Shown here: positions 35,108 to 44,215 of the stretch, piece after piece
How the letters are laid out: each line of letters begins with the position of its first letter
Numbering within the stretch: the first letter of the stretch is position 1
DNA from: Planctomycetota bacterium
Lineage (GTDB): Bacteria > Planctomycetota > UBA1135
Direction: 5' to 3'
Assembly: GCA_003696625.1 (NCBI GenBank)
Contig: RFGR01000022.1
Coordinates: forward strand, 1-51,372
DNA length: 51,372 bases
The notes under the pieces: model-generated
What the model saw: the letters and a program-made list of their open reading frames with translations, nothing else
The model's database searches: none
What the model was told of the DNA's origin: nothing
Position numbers and translations under genes: made by a program

Positions 35108-37321
35108 ATGGAGATTCGACTACACGGACGGGGCGGACAGGGCGGCGTCACCTGCGCGAAGATTCTTGCCGCGATCTATGCCCGCGAAGGCAAGAGCGTG
35201 CAGACCTTCGGCGACTACGCCGGTGAACGGTCCGGCGCCCCGGTGCGGGCCTACACCCGGGTCGAGGACGGCCGGATCACGAACCGCAACAAGGTCTATC
35301 GCCCCGACCACCTGCTCGTGCTCGACCCGACCCTGCTCGGGGATGAGGTGGTGACCGGTCTGAAACCCGGCGGCACGCTTCTGATCAACTCGCCCGAGCC
35401 GCTGGAGACCCACCGGGCCCGCTTCGGCGCCTTCCGGGTGGCGGTGGTCGATGCCACCTCGATCGCCCGCGCCCACGGCATCGGCACCCGCTCGGTGGTG
35501 ATCGTGAACACCACCATCGCCGGCGCCTGGGCGAAGGTGATGAACGTGCCTCTGGACCGGGTCGAGGAGGTGTACCGCGACCTCGGCCTGCTCAGCAACT
35601 TCCCGGCCGCCCGGGACGCCTACGAGTCGGTCCGCTTCGACGGCGCGCCGAGGGCGGCGGACGCCACCGCGGCGGACGCCGCCGCGCCGCCGGCCGAGCT
35701 GCCGAAGGTCGAGCCGTTGGTCGAGCACCGGTCCAGTCCGCCGACACCGCTCAAGACCGGCTCCTGGCGCACGCAGACCCCGGTCTACACCGAGCATCTC
35801 GCTCCGTGCAGCGCTTGGTGCCCGGCCGGGAACGACGCCATCGGCTTCGTTCAGGCCCTGGCCCGCGAGGGCGAGGAGCAGGCGGCCGCGGTCCTGGGCG
35901 GCACCACCCCGCTGGCCGCGGTCTGCGGCCGGGTCTGCCCGGCGCCGTGCATGGAGGGCTGCAACCGGGCCGAGCTGGACGGCGCGGTGAACATCCGCGG
36001 CATCGAGCGCTGGATCGCCGACCACGTCCCGGTCGCCCGCCGCCGGCCGGCCGCCTGCGCCGACTCGAAACGGATCGCGATCGTCGGCAGCGGCCCGGCC
36101 GGGCTGAGCGCCGCCTACCAGCTCGCCCTGCTCGGCCACGCGGTCACGATTTTCGAGGGCGAGGATCAACTCGGCGGCGTGCTGCGGACCGGCATCCCTA
36201 CCTACCGCCTGCCGCGCGAGGTGCTCGACCGCGAAATCGACGCGATCCTGGCGCTCGGCGTCGAGGCACGCTGCGGCGAGTTCCTCTCGCGCGAACGCCT
36301 GGCGGCGCTGGCCGAGGAGTACGACGGCCTGATCCTGGCCACCGGTCTGCAGAAACTGCGCACCCTGGCGGTGCCCGGCGCCGATCTCGTCGGCATCGAG
36401 CAGGGCATCCGCTACCTGCACCGGGTGAACCTGGAGGGCGGAGCGCCGCTGTCGGGCGAGGTCTTCGTGCTCGGCGGCGGCAACACGGCCATGGACTGCG
36501 CCCGCTCGGCGCTGCGCAGCGGCGCCGACCGGGTGGTGGTCGCCTACCGGCGGACGCGCAAGGAAATGCCGGCCATCCGCGAGGAGATCGAGGAGGCCGA
36601 ACTCGAGGGGATCGAAATCGAGGAGCTGGTCGCGCCGGTCGCCTTTCACGGCGACGGCCGGGTGGCGGAGATCGAGTTCGCCGAGGTCGACCTCGGCGAA
36701 CCCGACGAGAGCGGCCGGCGCCGGCCGTTGATCTCGGAGCGGACCTTCCGCGTGCCCTGCGACCACGTCCTCCTCGCCCTCGGTCAGAGCGGCGACCTGT
36801 CGCTGCTGCCGGAGGGCTGGGAGCTGGCCGAGGACGGCCGCCTCGTCGCGCCGGACCGGGCACCGGTCGCCTACGCCGCCGGCGATCTCGCCACCGGCGA
36901 CGGCACCGTCACCCACGCGATCGGCAGCGGCCGCCGCGCCGCCGGCCTGCTGTTGCGCGCACTCGGCTTCGAGGCGGAGGTCTTCGAACGGCCGGACCGG
37001 AGCAAGGCGGTCCCGGTGACCGACATCCGCCTCGACCACTTCGGCCGCGCCGCCGCCGCCGCCGATCGCCACCTGCCGGTGCCCGAGCGCCTGAACGGCT
37101 TCGCCGAGGTCAACCGCGGCCTGGCCGACGGCCTCGAGGCGCACCGCTGCTTCTCCTGCGGCCACTGCACCGAGTGCGATACCTGCCTGGTGTACTGCCC
37201 GGAGGGGATCATCCGCCGCCGGACCGAACGCGGCTACGAAGTCGACTACAGCTACTGCAAGGGCTGCGGGATCTGCGTGACCGAATGCCCGCGCAGCGCG
37301 ATGGAGATGCAATCCTCATGA
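35108..37321 (+). CDS. 2-oxoacid:acceptor oxidoreductase gamma subunit fused to GltD-like FAD/NAD(P)H oxidoreductase and 2x[4Fe-4S] ferredoxin domain
   Basis: MEIRLHGRGGQGGVTCAKILA (gamma); CSAWCPAGND...CGRVCPAPCMEGCNR and IAIVGSGPAGLSAAYQLA (GltD-like); CFSCGHCTECDTCLVYCPEGI...CKGCGICVTECP (ferredoxin). Confidence 0.9.
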   Translation: MEIRLHGRGGQGGVTCAKILAAIYAREGKSVQTFGDYAGERSGAPVRAYTRVEDGRITNRNKVYRPDHLLVLDPTLLGDEVVTGLKPGGTLLINSPEPLETHRARFGAFRVAVVDATSIARAHGIGTRSVVIVNTTIAGAWAKVMNVPLDRVEEVYRDLGLLSNFPAARDAYESVRFDGAPRAADATAADAAAPPAELPKVEPLVEHRSSPPTPLKTGSWRTQTPVYTEHLAPCSAWCPAGNDAIGFVQALAREGEEQAAAVLGGTTPLAAVCGRVCPAPCMEGCNRAELDGAVNIRGIERWIADHVPVARRRPAACADSKRIAIVGSGPAGLSAAYQLALLGHAVTIFEGEDQLGGVLRTGIPTYRLPREVLDREIDAILALGVEARCGEFLSRERLAALAEEYDGLILATGLQKLRTLAVPGADLVGIEQGIRYLHRVNLEGGAPLSGEVFVLGGGNTAMDCARSALRSGADRVVVAYRRTRKEMPAIREEIEEAELEGIEIEELVAPVAFHGDGRVAEIEFAEVDLGEPDESGRRRPLISERTFRVPCDHVLLALGQSGDLSLLPEGWELAEDGRLVAPDRAPVAYAAGDLATGDGTVTHAIGSGRRAAGLLLRALGFEAEVFERPDRSKAVPVTDIRLDHFGRAAAAADRHLPVPERLNGFAEVNRGLADGLEAHRCFSCGHCTECDTCLVYCPEGIIRRRTERGYEVDYSYCKGCGICVTECPRSAMEMQSS

Positions 37322-38475
37322 CCGTCGAACTCCTGAGCGCCAACCACGCCGCCGCCCGGGCCGCCGCTCTGGCCGGGCGCGCCAACCGCGCCGGCCGCGG
37401 TTTCGGCGGCGGCGTCTACCCGATCACCCCGCAGACCGAGTGCATCGAGCTGCTCTGCCGACAGGAGTTCGAGAAGGGCGAGATCGTCCGGGTCGAGTCC
37501 GAGCACTCGGCGATGGCGGTCTGCATGGGCGTGTCGCTCGGCGGCGCCCGCGCCTTTACCGCCTCGTCCTCGAACGGCCTGGCCTACATGGCCGAGAACG
37601 TGGTCTCGGCCGCGCTCTACCGGCTGCCGATCGTGATGATGGCGGTGAATCGCACCCTCGGGCCGCCGTGGAACATCTGGGTCGACCACGGCGACACCCT
37701 GATGCTGCGCGACGCCGGCTGGATCCAGTTCTACTGCGAGGACAACCAGGAGGTGGCCGACACCATCCTCCTCGCCTACCGCCTGGCCGAGGACGCACGT
37801 GTGTTGCTGCCGGTGATGGTCTGCCAGGACGCCTTCGTCCTCTCCCACACGATGATGCTGACCGACCTGCCGAGCCAGGAGGAGGTCGACGCCTTCCTGC
37901 CGCCGCTCGAACTGCCGCACGCGGTCGGCGGCAAGCCGGTGACGGTCGGCGGCCTCGACTTCCCGCACGAGACCGAGGTCCACCGGCGCGAGCACCACGA
38001 GGCGATGCTGCGGGTACCGGCGGTCTACGGCGAGATCCAGGACGAGTTCGAGCGGCGCTTCGGCCGCCGCCCGGCCGACCGGGTCGAGGCCTACCGGATG
38101 GACGACGCCGAGGCGGTGTTCGTCTCGATGGGCACCACCGCCAGCACCGCCAAGGCCGTGGTCGACGCCGCCCGCGAACGGGGCGTCAAGGCCGGCTCGC
38201 TGCGGGTGCGGATGTTCCGGCCCTTCCCGGAGGACCTCCTCGCCACCTGGCTGCGCGGGCGCGAGCGGGTCGCGGTGCTCGACCGCGACCTCTGCCCGGG
38301 CCTCGGCGGCGTCCTCTGGAGCGAGGTGCGCGGCGTCTGTCCCGGTTCCCTGGTCCAGAACTACATGCTCGGTCTCGGCGGCGGCGACATCCGCCCCGAG
38401 CACCTCGAGCAGGTGCTGGACGACCTGCTGGCGCGCGCCGCCGCCGGCGAACCCCGGATCGTGGAGGTGGGCTGA
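37318..38475 (+). CDS. 2-oxoacid:acceptor oxidoreductase alpha subunit (pyruvate:ferredoxin oxidoreductase-like)
   Basis: VYPITPQTECIELL, VESEHSAMAVCMGVSLGGARAFTASSSNGLAYMAE. Confidence 0.92.
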   Translation: MTVELLSANHAAARAAALAGRANRAGRGFGGGVYPITPQTECIELLCRQEFEKGEIVRVESEHSAMAVCMGVSLGGARAFTASSSNGLAYMAENVVSAALYRLPIVMMAVNRTLGPPWNIWVDHGDTLMLRDAGWIQFYCEDNQEVADTILLAYRLAEDARVLLPVMVCQDAFVLSHTMMLTDLPSQEEVDAFLPPLELPHAVGGKPVTVGGLDFPHETEVHRREHHEAMLRVPAVYGEIQDEFERRFGRRPADRVEAYRMDDAEAVFVSMGTTASTAKAVVDAARERGVKAGSLRVRMFRPFPEDLLATWLRGRERVAVLDRDLCPGLGGVLWSEVRGVCPGSLVQNYMLGLGGGDIRPEHLEQVLDDLLARAAAGEPRIVEVG

Positions 38476-39383
38476 TGCGCTCCGAACCCCTGCTCTGCGG
38501 TTTGGCCCAGTCCGAGGACGATCGGCCGGAGCCGGTGCTGCGGGCCGGCAACACGAACTGCGGCGGCTGCGGCATGTCGATCGCGCTGAACATGTTCAGC
38601 CGGGCGATCGGCCGCCGCCGGGTGCAGATGGTCATCCCCGCCTGCTGCGGCATCGTCACCGCCGGCGCCTACCCGTTCTCGGCTTACGGCGCCCCGGTCG
38701 TCGCCTCGACCTTCGCCTCGGCCGCGGCGGTGGCGAGCGGCCTGGCCCGAGTGGCGAGGATGAACGGCGAGCCGACCCGGGTCGTGGCCTGGGCCGGCGA
38801 CGGCGGCACCTACGACATCGGCATGGCCACCGTCTCGGCCGCCGCCGAACGCAACGAGGACGTGCTCTTCGTCTGCTACGACAACGAGATCTACGGCAAC
38901 ACCGGCGGCCAGCGCTCCTCGGCCACTCCGGCCGGGGCCACCACCACGACCACCCCGCGCGGCAAGGAACTGGAGAAGAAGGACATCGTCGGCATCCTGG
39001 CCGCCCATCGCGTGCCCTACTGCGCCACCGTCTCCCTGGCGCACCCGGAGGACGCACTGCGCAAGTTCCAGTACGCCCTGGACGCGCCCGGCTTCCGCTT
39101 CCTGCACGTGCTCTCGCCCTGCCCGACCGGCTGGAAGTCCGAACCGGCCGAGGGCATCGAACTGGTGCGGCTGGCGATCAGGGCCGGGCTGTTCCCGGTC
39201 TACGAGGTCTTCGACGGCTTCCGTACTGTCATCAACGTCGAACCCGAGCTTTCGCCCACCGCCCTGGAGCGCTACTTCGCCCTCCAGGGCCGCTTCCGCA
39301 AGAACGCCGTCGACCTGGGGCGGATCCAGGAGATGATCGAGCGCAACTGGAAGCACCTGCGCGCCCGCGCGCGCGACGCCTGA
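38475..39383 (+). CDS. 2-oxoacid:acceptor oxidoreductase beta subunit (TPP-binding)
   Basis: GNTNCGGCGMSIALN, AWAGDGGTYDIGMATVSAAAERNEDVLFVCYDNEIYGNTGGQRS TPP motif. Confidence 0.95.
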   Translation: MRSEPLLCGLAQSEDDRPEPVLRAGNTNCGGCGMSIALNMFSRAIGRRRVQMVIPACCGIVTAGAYPFSAYGAPVVASTFASAAAVASGLARVARMNGEPTRVVAWAGDGGTYDIGMATVSAAAERNEDVLFVCYDNEIYGNTGGQRSSATPAGATTTTTPRGKELEKKDIVGILAAHRVPYCATVSLAHPEDALRKFQYALDAPGFRFLHVLSPCPTGWKSEPAEGIELVRLAIRAGLFPVYEVFDGFRTVINVEPELSPTALERYFALQGRFRKNAVDLGRIQEMIERNWKHLRARARDA

Positions 39384-39616
39384 TGGACCAAGAACCCAGA
39401 CCGCCCGAGGAGCCGGCCGAGCCGCCCACGAGGGTCTTCTGCCGCCGTACCGAGCAGGAACTGCCGGTGGACGAACACCGCCGTTGCCCGTACTGCTTCG
39501 GCCAGGAGAGCGAGATCGTCTCCGGTGAGCACAAGGCCTTCTGCGACTTCCGGCCCGGGGTGGACCCGATCCACTTCGGCTTTCCCGAGGACGCCGGCCG
39601 CGACCTGAAGGCCTAA
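39383..39616 (+). CDS. Small Cys/His-containing protein linked to the oxidoreductase operon
   Basis: TGATG overlap with beta subunit; FCRRTEQELPVDEHRRCPYCFGQE...HKAFCDF. Confidence 0.6.
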   Translation: MDQEPRPPEEPAEPPTRVFCRRTEQELPVDEHRRCPYCFGQESEIVSGEHKAFCDFRPGVDPIHFGFPEDAGRDLKA

Positions 39617-39649
39617 GCGCCGGCGGCCGACGGCGCTAGAACGGGGGCC

Positions 39650-41269
39650 ATGGAACCCCTCCAGGCCCTCGCGCGGGTGGCGGACCGGGCGGAGGCATGG
39701 CGCCGCCTGGCCTGGCCCGAGCGGGCGGCGCTGCTGCGCGCTTGCAGCCGGTCCGCGGCGCGCCGGATCCGGGTCTGGGCGGAGGTCTCCTGCCGGCTCA
39801 AGGGCGCCGACCCGGCCTCGCGCTGGTTGGGCGAGGAAGCCCTGCTCGGTCCGGCCATTACCCTGCGCCACCTGCGGCTCTACGCCGCCACCTTGGCCGC
39901 GGGTCCGGGAACGCCGCGGGCGGCGGCGGCGCGCGAGGCGGCGCCCGGGCAACTGGCGCTGCCGGTCTTTCCCGGTGACCGCTGGGATGGCTGGTTGCAT
40001 CCCGGGGTGCGGGCCGAGGTCTGGCTCGCCCCGGCTGCCGCGCCGGCCCGACGGTCGGGCGGACCGGGCGGGGTGGCGGCGGTGCTCGGCGCCGGCAATG
40101 TCAGCTCGATTCCGCCGCTCGACGCGCTGCACCAACTCCTCTACGAAGACCGGGTCGCGGTGGTGAAGCTGAACCCATTGATGGCGCCGCTGGCGCCGGT
40201 CTTCGCCGCCGCGCTGGCGCCGCTGGTCGAGCGCGGTTTCCTCGCCTTCGTCGCCGGCGGGGCCGAGGAGGGGGCGGCGCTGCTCGGCGACGAGCGGGTG
40301 GACGCGGTCCACCTGACCGGCAGCCACCGCACCTTCGACGCAATCGTCTGGGGCGCGGGGGAGGAGGGCGAACGGCGCCGGGCCGCCGGCGAGCCGCTGC
40401 TGCGCAAACCGGTCACGGCCGAACTCGGCTGCGTCTCGCCGCTGCTGGTGGTGCCCGAACGCTGGGACCGCGCCGACCTGCGCCAGCAGGCCTTCGCCGT
40501 CGCCGGCATGGTCGTGAACAACGGCAGCTTCAACTGCAACGCGCCGAAGCTGATCCTGACTTCCCGCCACTGGCCCCAACGCCAGGCCTTCCTGCGCGAG
40601 CTGCGCGCGGCGCTGGCGGCGGCGCCGCCGCGGCCGGCCTGGTATCCCGGCGCCGCCGAGCGCTGGGCCCGCTTCGCCGAGCGCTACCCGCAGGCTGAGT
40701 CCTGGGGCGAGGCGGGGGCGGGCGAGCTGCCCTGGCTGCTGGTGCCGGAGGTGCCGGCCGAGCCGGGACAGCCGGCCCTCAGCGAGGAAGCCTTCTGCGG
40801 CGTCGTCGCCGAGTGCCCGCTCGACGCCGCCGGCAGCGAGGAGTTCCTCGACCAGGCAGTGCGCTTCGCCAACGACCACGTCTGGGGCTCGCTCTCCTGC
40901 ACGATCCTGGCCGCCCCGACCACCCCACGGCCGGCGCTCGAACGGGCGCTGGCCGGACTGCGCTACGGCGGCGTGGCGGTGAACGCCTGGGCGGCGCTCC
41001 TGTTCGCGCTCGGCCAGACCACCTGGGGCGCCTTCCCCGGCGAGCCGCCTGAGGACATCCGCTCCGGCCGCGGCCACGTCCACAACACCGGCCTGCTCGC
41101 GCAACCGCAGAAGTCGGTCCTGCGGGCGCCGTTCCGGCCGCCGCTGCGGCCGCTGTGGGACCCGCGCCACCGCTTCCTCCGCGCCGCCGGGTTGCGCTTG
41201 GCCCGCTTCGAGGCCCGACCCTCGCCGGCCCGGCTGCTGTCCTTGGCGGCGGCCGCGGTGCTGGGCTGA
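39650..41269 (+). CDS. Aldehyde dehydrogenase-like protein
   Basis: VDAVHLTGSHRTFDAIVWG, ELGCVSPLLVV, VVNNGSFNCNAPKLIL catalytic Cys context. Confidence 0.8.
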   Translation: MEPLQALARVADRAEAWRRLAWPERAALLRACSRSAARRIRVWAEVSCRLKGADPASRWLGEEALLGPAITLRHLRLYAATLAAGPGTPRAAAAREAAPGQLALPVFPGDRWDGWLHPGVRAEVWLAPAAAPARRSGGPGGVAAVLGAGNVSSIPPLDALHQLLYEDRVAVVKLNPLMAPLAPVFAAALAPLVERGFLAFVAGGAEEGAALLGDERVDAVHLTGSHRTFDAIVWGAGEEGERRRAAGEPLLRKPVTAELGCVSPLLVVPERWDRADLRQQAFAVAGMVVNNGSFNCNAPKLILTSRHWPQRQAFLRELRAALAAAPPRPAWYPGAAERWARFAERYPQAESWGEAGAGELPWLLVPEVPAEPGQPALSEEAFCGVVAECPLDAAGSEEFLDQAVRFANDHVWGSLSCTILAAPTTPRPALERALAGLRYGGVAVNAWAALLFALGQTTWGAFPGEPPEDIRSGRGHVHNTGLLAQPQKSVLRAPFRPPLRPLWDPRHRFLRAAGLRLARFEARPSPARLLSLAAAAVLG

Positions 41270-41315
41270 GCCGGGCTCGTTCCGCCTCGGGACACCGCGG
41301 CTATCCTGAGCCGCC

Positions 41316-42986
41316 GTGGGCACCTTCACCGCGCTCGATCTGGCGGTCTTCCTCGGCTTCATGGGCCTGGTCGTCGGCGTCTCGCTCTGGGCCGGGCGGC
41401 GCGAGCGCGACGCCGAGGACTACTTCCTGGCCGGCCGCCGGCTCACCTGGTGGCTGGTCGGTTTCTCGCTGATCGCCTCGAACATCTCGACCGAGCACTT
41501 CGTCGGCATGGCCGGCTCGGCTTTCGGCCGGGTCGGCCTGGCGATCGCCAGCTACGAGTGGATGGCGGCGGTGACCCTGGTGATCGTCGCCGTCTGGTTG
41601 CTGCCGAAGTTCCTGCGCGCCGGCATCTACACGATGCCGGAGTACCTCGAGCACCGCTACGACCACGGCACGCGGGCGATCATGGCCGTCTACCTGCTGG
41701 CGGCCTACGTGATCGTCTTCTTGGCCACGGTGGTCTACAGCGGCGCCATGGCCCTGAACGGTATCTTCGAGCTGCCGGCGCTGTTCGCCGACCGCTTCGG
41801 CCTGTCGCTGGCGGCCGACGCGCCCTGGCGGGAGAGCGCCGAGTTCTGGTCCACCGTCGCCGGCATCTGGCTGATCGGCCTGGTCGCCGGCGCCTACACC
41901 GTTTACGGCGGCCTGACGGCGGTGGTTTGGTCCGACCTCCTGCAGGGCGCGGCGCTGCTGCTCGGCGCCGCCCTGGTCACCGGCCTGGCCCTGGCCGAGC
42001 TGGGCGACGGCAGCGTCCTCGCCGGCTGGTCCAGCTTCACCGCCGCCAACGAGGGCAAGCTGCACACGGTGCTGCCGTGGAACGACCCGGACGTGCCCTG
42101 GCTGGCGGTCTTCGTCGGCGGCCTCTGGATCCCCAACCTGTTCTACTGGGGTCTGAACCAGTTCATCACCCAGCGCACGCTGGGAGCGAAGAGCGTCGCC
42201 GAGGGCCAGAAGGGGATCCTGTTCGCGGCCCTGATCAAGCTGGCGATCCCCTTCGTCATCGTCATGCCGGGGATCATGGCCTGGCAGCTCTACGGGCCGC
42301 AGATCGAGGCCCTGGGCGGCAACGCCGGCGACAAGGCCTACCCCTACATGATCGCCCACCTGCTGCCGCCGCAACTGCGCGGGGTGATGTTCGCGGCGCT
42401 GTGCGGGGCGGTGATGAGTTCCTTCAACTCGGGCATCAACTCGGCCTCGACCATCTTCACCATCGACCTCTACAAGCGCTACCTGCGGCCCGACAGCACG
42501 CCCGAGAACGACGTCCGGGTCGGCCGCTGGGCGACTGCGGCGATCGTCCTGGTGGCCTGCCTGTGGGCGCCGGTGATCTCGAGCTTCGAGGGGGTCTTCG
42601 CCTACATCCAGGAGATCTGGGGCTTCATCAGCCCGGGCATCCTGGCCGTGTTCGTGGTCGGCATCCTCAACCCGCGCACGCCGCCGGCCGCCGCCCGCGC
42701 CGCCCTGCTGCTCGGGGTGCCGCTCTACGCCGTGGCCCGCTTCGGCGCCGCGGTGGTGGACAGCGAGTGGATGCGGGCCTTCAACGGCATCGCCTTCCTC
42801 CACCACATGGCGATGATCTTCATCGTCCTGGTCGGGGTCATGCTGGCGATGACGGCGCGGGCGCCGCTGGCCGCGCCGCGGCAACTGCCGGTCGGCCGCA
42901 TCGACTGCACGCCGCACCCGCGGGTCAAGCTCTACGGCGGCGCCGTCGTCGCCCTGACCGCGGCGCTCTACGCCGTCTTCTGGTAG
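41316..42986 (+). CDS. Sodium:solute symporter (SSS family)
   Basis: Multiple TM helices; DYFLAGRRLTWWLVGFSLIASNISTEHFVGMAGSAF; AALCGAVMSSFNSGINSASTIFTIDLYKRY. Confidence 0.93.
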   Translation: MGTFTALDLAVFLGFMGLVVGVSLWAGRRERDAEDYFLAGRRLTWWLVGFSLIASNISTEHFVGMAGSAFGRVGLAIASYEWMAAVTLVIVAVWLLPKFLRAGIYTMPEYLEHRYDHGTRAIMAVYLLAAYVIVFLATVVYSGAMALNGIFELPALFADRFGLSLAADAPWRESAEFWSTVAGIWLIGLVAGAYTVYGGLTAVVWSDLLQGAALLLGAALVTGLALAELGDGSVLAGWSSFTAANEGKLHTVLPWNDPDVPWLAVFVGGLWIPNLFYWGLNQFITQRTLGAKSVAEGQKGILFAALIKLAIPFVIVMPGIMAWQLYGPQIEALGGNAGDKAYPYMIAHLLPPQLRGVMFAALCGAVMSSFNSGINSASTIFTIDLYKRYLRPDSTPENDVRVGRWATAAIVLVACLWAPVISSFEGVFAYIQEIWGFISPGILAVFVVGILNPRTPPAAARAALLLGVPLYAVARFGAAVVDSEWMRAFNGIAFLHHMAMIFIVLVGVMLAMTARAPLAAPRQLPVGRIDCTPHPRVKLYGGAVVALTAALYAVFW

Positions 42987-44215
42987 TCGCCGGCGACGCC
43001 GGCCGCGGCCAGGACCTCGTCCTCGCTCAGCAGCCGGTCGCTGTGCTTGGCCCGCTCGAGGACGGCGGCGATCCGCTCCTCGGTCGGTTCGATGCCGCGC
43101 TTCTCGAGGAACCAGATCACGTTCGACTTGCCGCTCATCGGCCCGACGCTGATCTTCTGCTCGAGGCCGAAGTCGTCGGCCGGGACGCCGGAGTAGACCC
43201 GGTTGGCCAGCCAGGCGTCGCCCTTGCGGAAGGCCTTGATCACCGCCGCGGCGTGGACGCCGGTGCCGGTCTCGAAGGCGTCGGCGCCGAAGACCGGGTA
43301 CTCGTTGCGGACCGGCCGGCCGACCGCCTCGCCGGCGGCGCGGACGTACTCGCCGAGCCGGGACAGGTCGCGCTCGATCCAGCCGAGCAGGTGCAGGTTG
43401 ACCAGCAGCAAGTCCATCTCGGCGTTGCCGGCCCGCTCGCCGACGCCGAGGGCGCAGCCGTGGGCGCGCTCGACTCCGGCCGCGAGGGCGGCGATGGTGT
43501 TGATCAGGCCGAGGCCGCGGTCGCGGTGGCCGTGCCAGTCGAGGCCGGCCTGGTAGCCGCGCTCGCTCAGGAAGCCGCGGATCCAGGTGACCAGGTTGCG
43601 CACCGAAGCGGGCGTGGCGCAGCCGACCGTATCGCACAGGCAGATGCGGTCGGCGCCCTCGTCCAGGGCGGCGCCGTAGAGGGCGCTCAGGATTTCCGGC
43701 GTCGAGCGGATCGTGTCCTCGGTCACGAACAACACCGGCAGCTCGTGGCGCTTGGCGAAGCGGACCGACTCCCGCACCTTGGCGACCATGCCGTCCAGGT
43801 CCCAGCCCTCGGCGTAGGCGCGGATCGGGCTCGAGCCGATGAAGGCGCAGACCTCGATCGGGGCGCCGACCTCCTGGACCATGTCCACCACCGGTTCGAT
43901 GTCGCCGACCACCGTCCGGCAGGCGACGTTCGGGGTGATGTGCAGCGGTTTCATCACCCGCGCCAGCTCGCGGATGTGCTCGCGCGCCACCGGGCCGGCG
44001 CCGGGCAGGCCGACGTCGGCGGTGTCGATGCCGAGAGCGTCCATCAGGTGCACCAGCTCGATCTTCTTGTCGAGCGGCGGATCGACCACCGACGGGCACT
44101 GGAGGCCGTCGCGCAGGGTCTCGTCGTCGAGCTGGACCGGCTTCTCGGGCGGCGCCAGCCGGTGCGGACCGTGGTCCTCCCAGTCGTAGATCAGTCGTTC
44201 GCGGTCGTCAGTCAT
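42968..44215 (-). CDS. DRE-TIM metallolyase (2-isopropylmalate/homocitrate synthase-like)
   Basis: QLDDETLRDGLQCPSV, ICLCDTVGCATPASVRNLV, LDWHGHRDRGLGLINTIAAL, GVGERAGNAEMDLLL, FETGTGVHAAAV. Confidence 0.85.
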   Translation of the reverse strand: MTDDRERLIYDWEDHGPHRLAPPEKPVQLDDETLRDGLQCPSVVDPPLDKKIELVHLMDALGIDTADVGLPGAGPVAREHIRELARVMKPLHITPNVACRTVVGDIEPVVDMVQEVGAPIEVCAFIGSSPIRAYAEGWDLDGMVAKVRESVRFAKRHELPVLFVTEDTIRSTPEILSALYGAALDEGADRICLCDTVGCATPASVRNLVTWIRGFLSERGYQAGLDWHGHRDRGLGLINTIAALAAGVERAHGCALGVGERAGNAEMDLLLVNLHLLGWIERDLSRLGEYVRAAGEAVGRPVRNEYPVFGADAFETGTGVHAAAVIKAFRKGDAWLANRVYSGVPADDFGLEQKISVGPMSGKSNVIWFLEKRGIEPTEERIAAVLERAKHSDRLLSEDEVLAAAGVAGDYQKTA

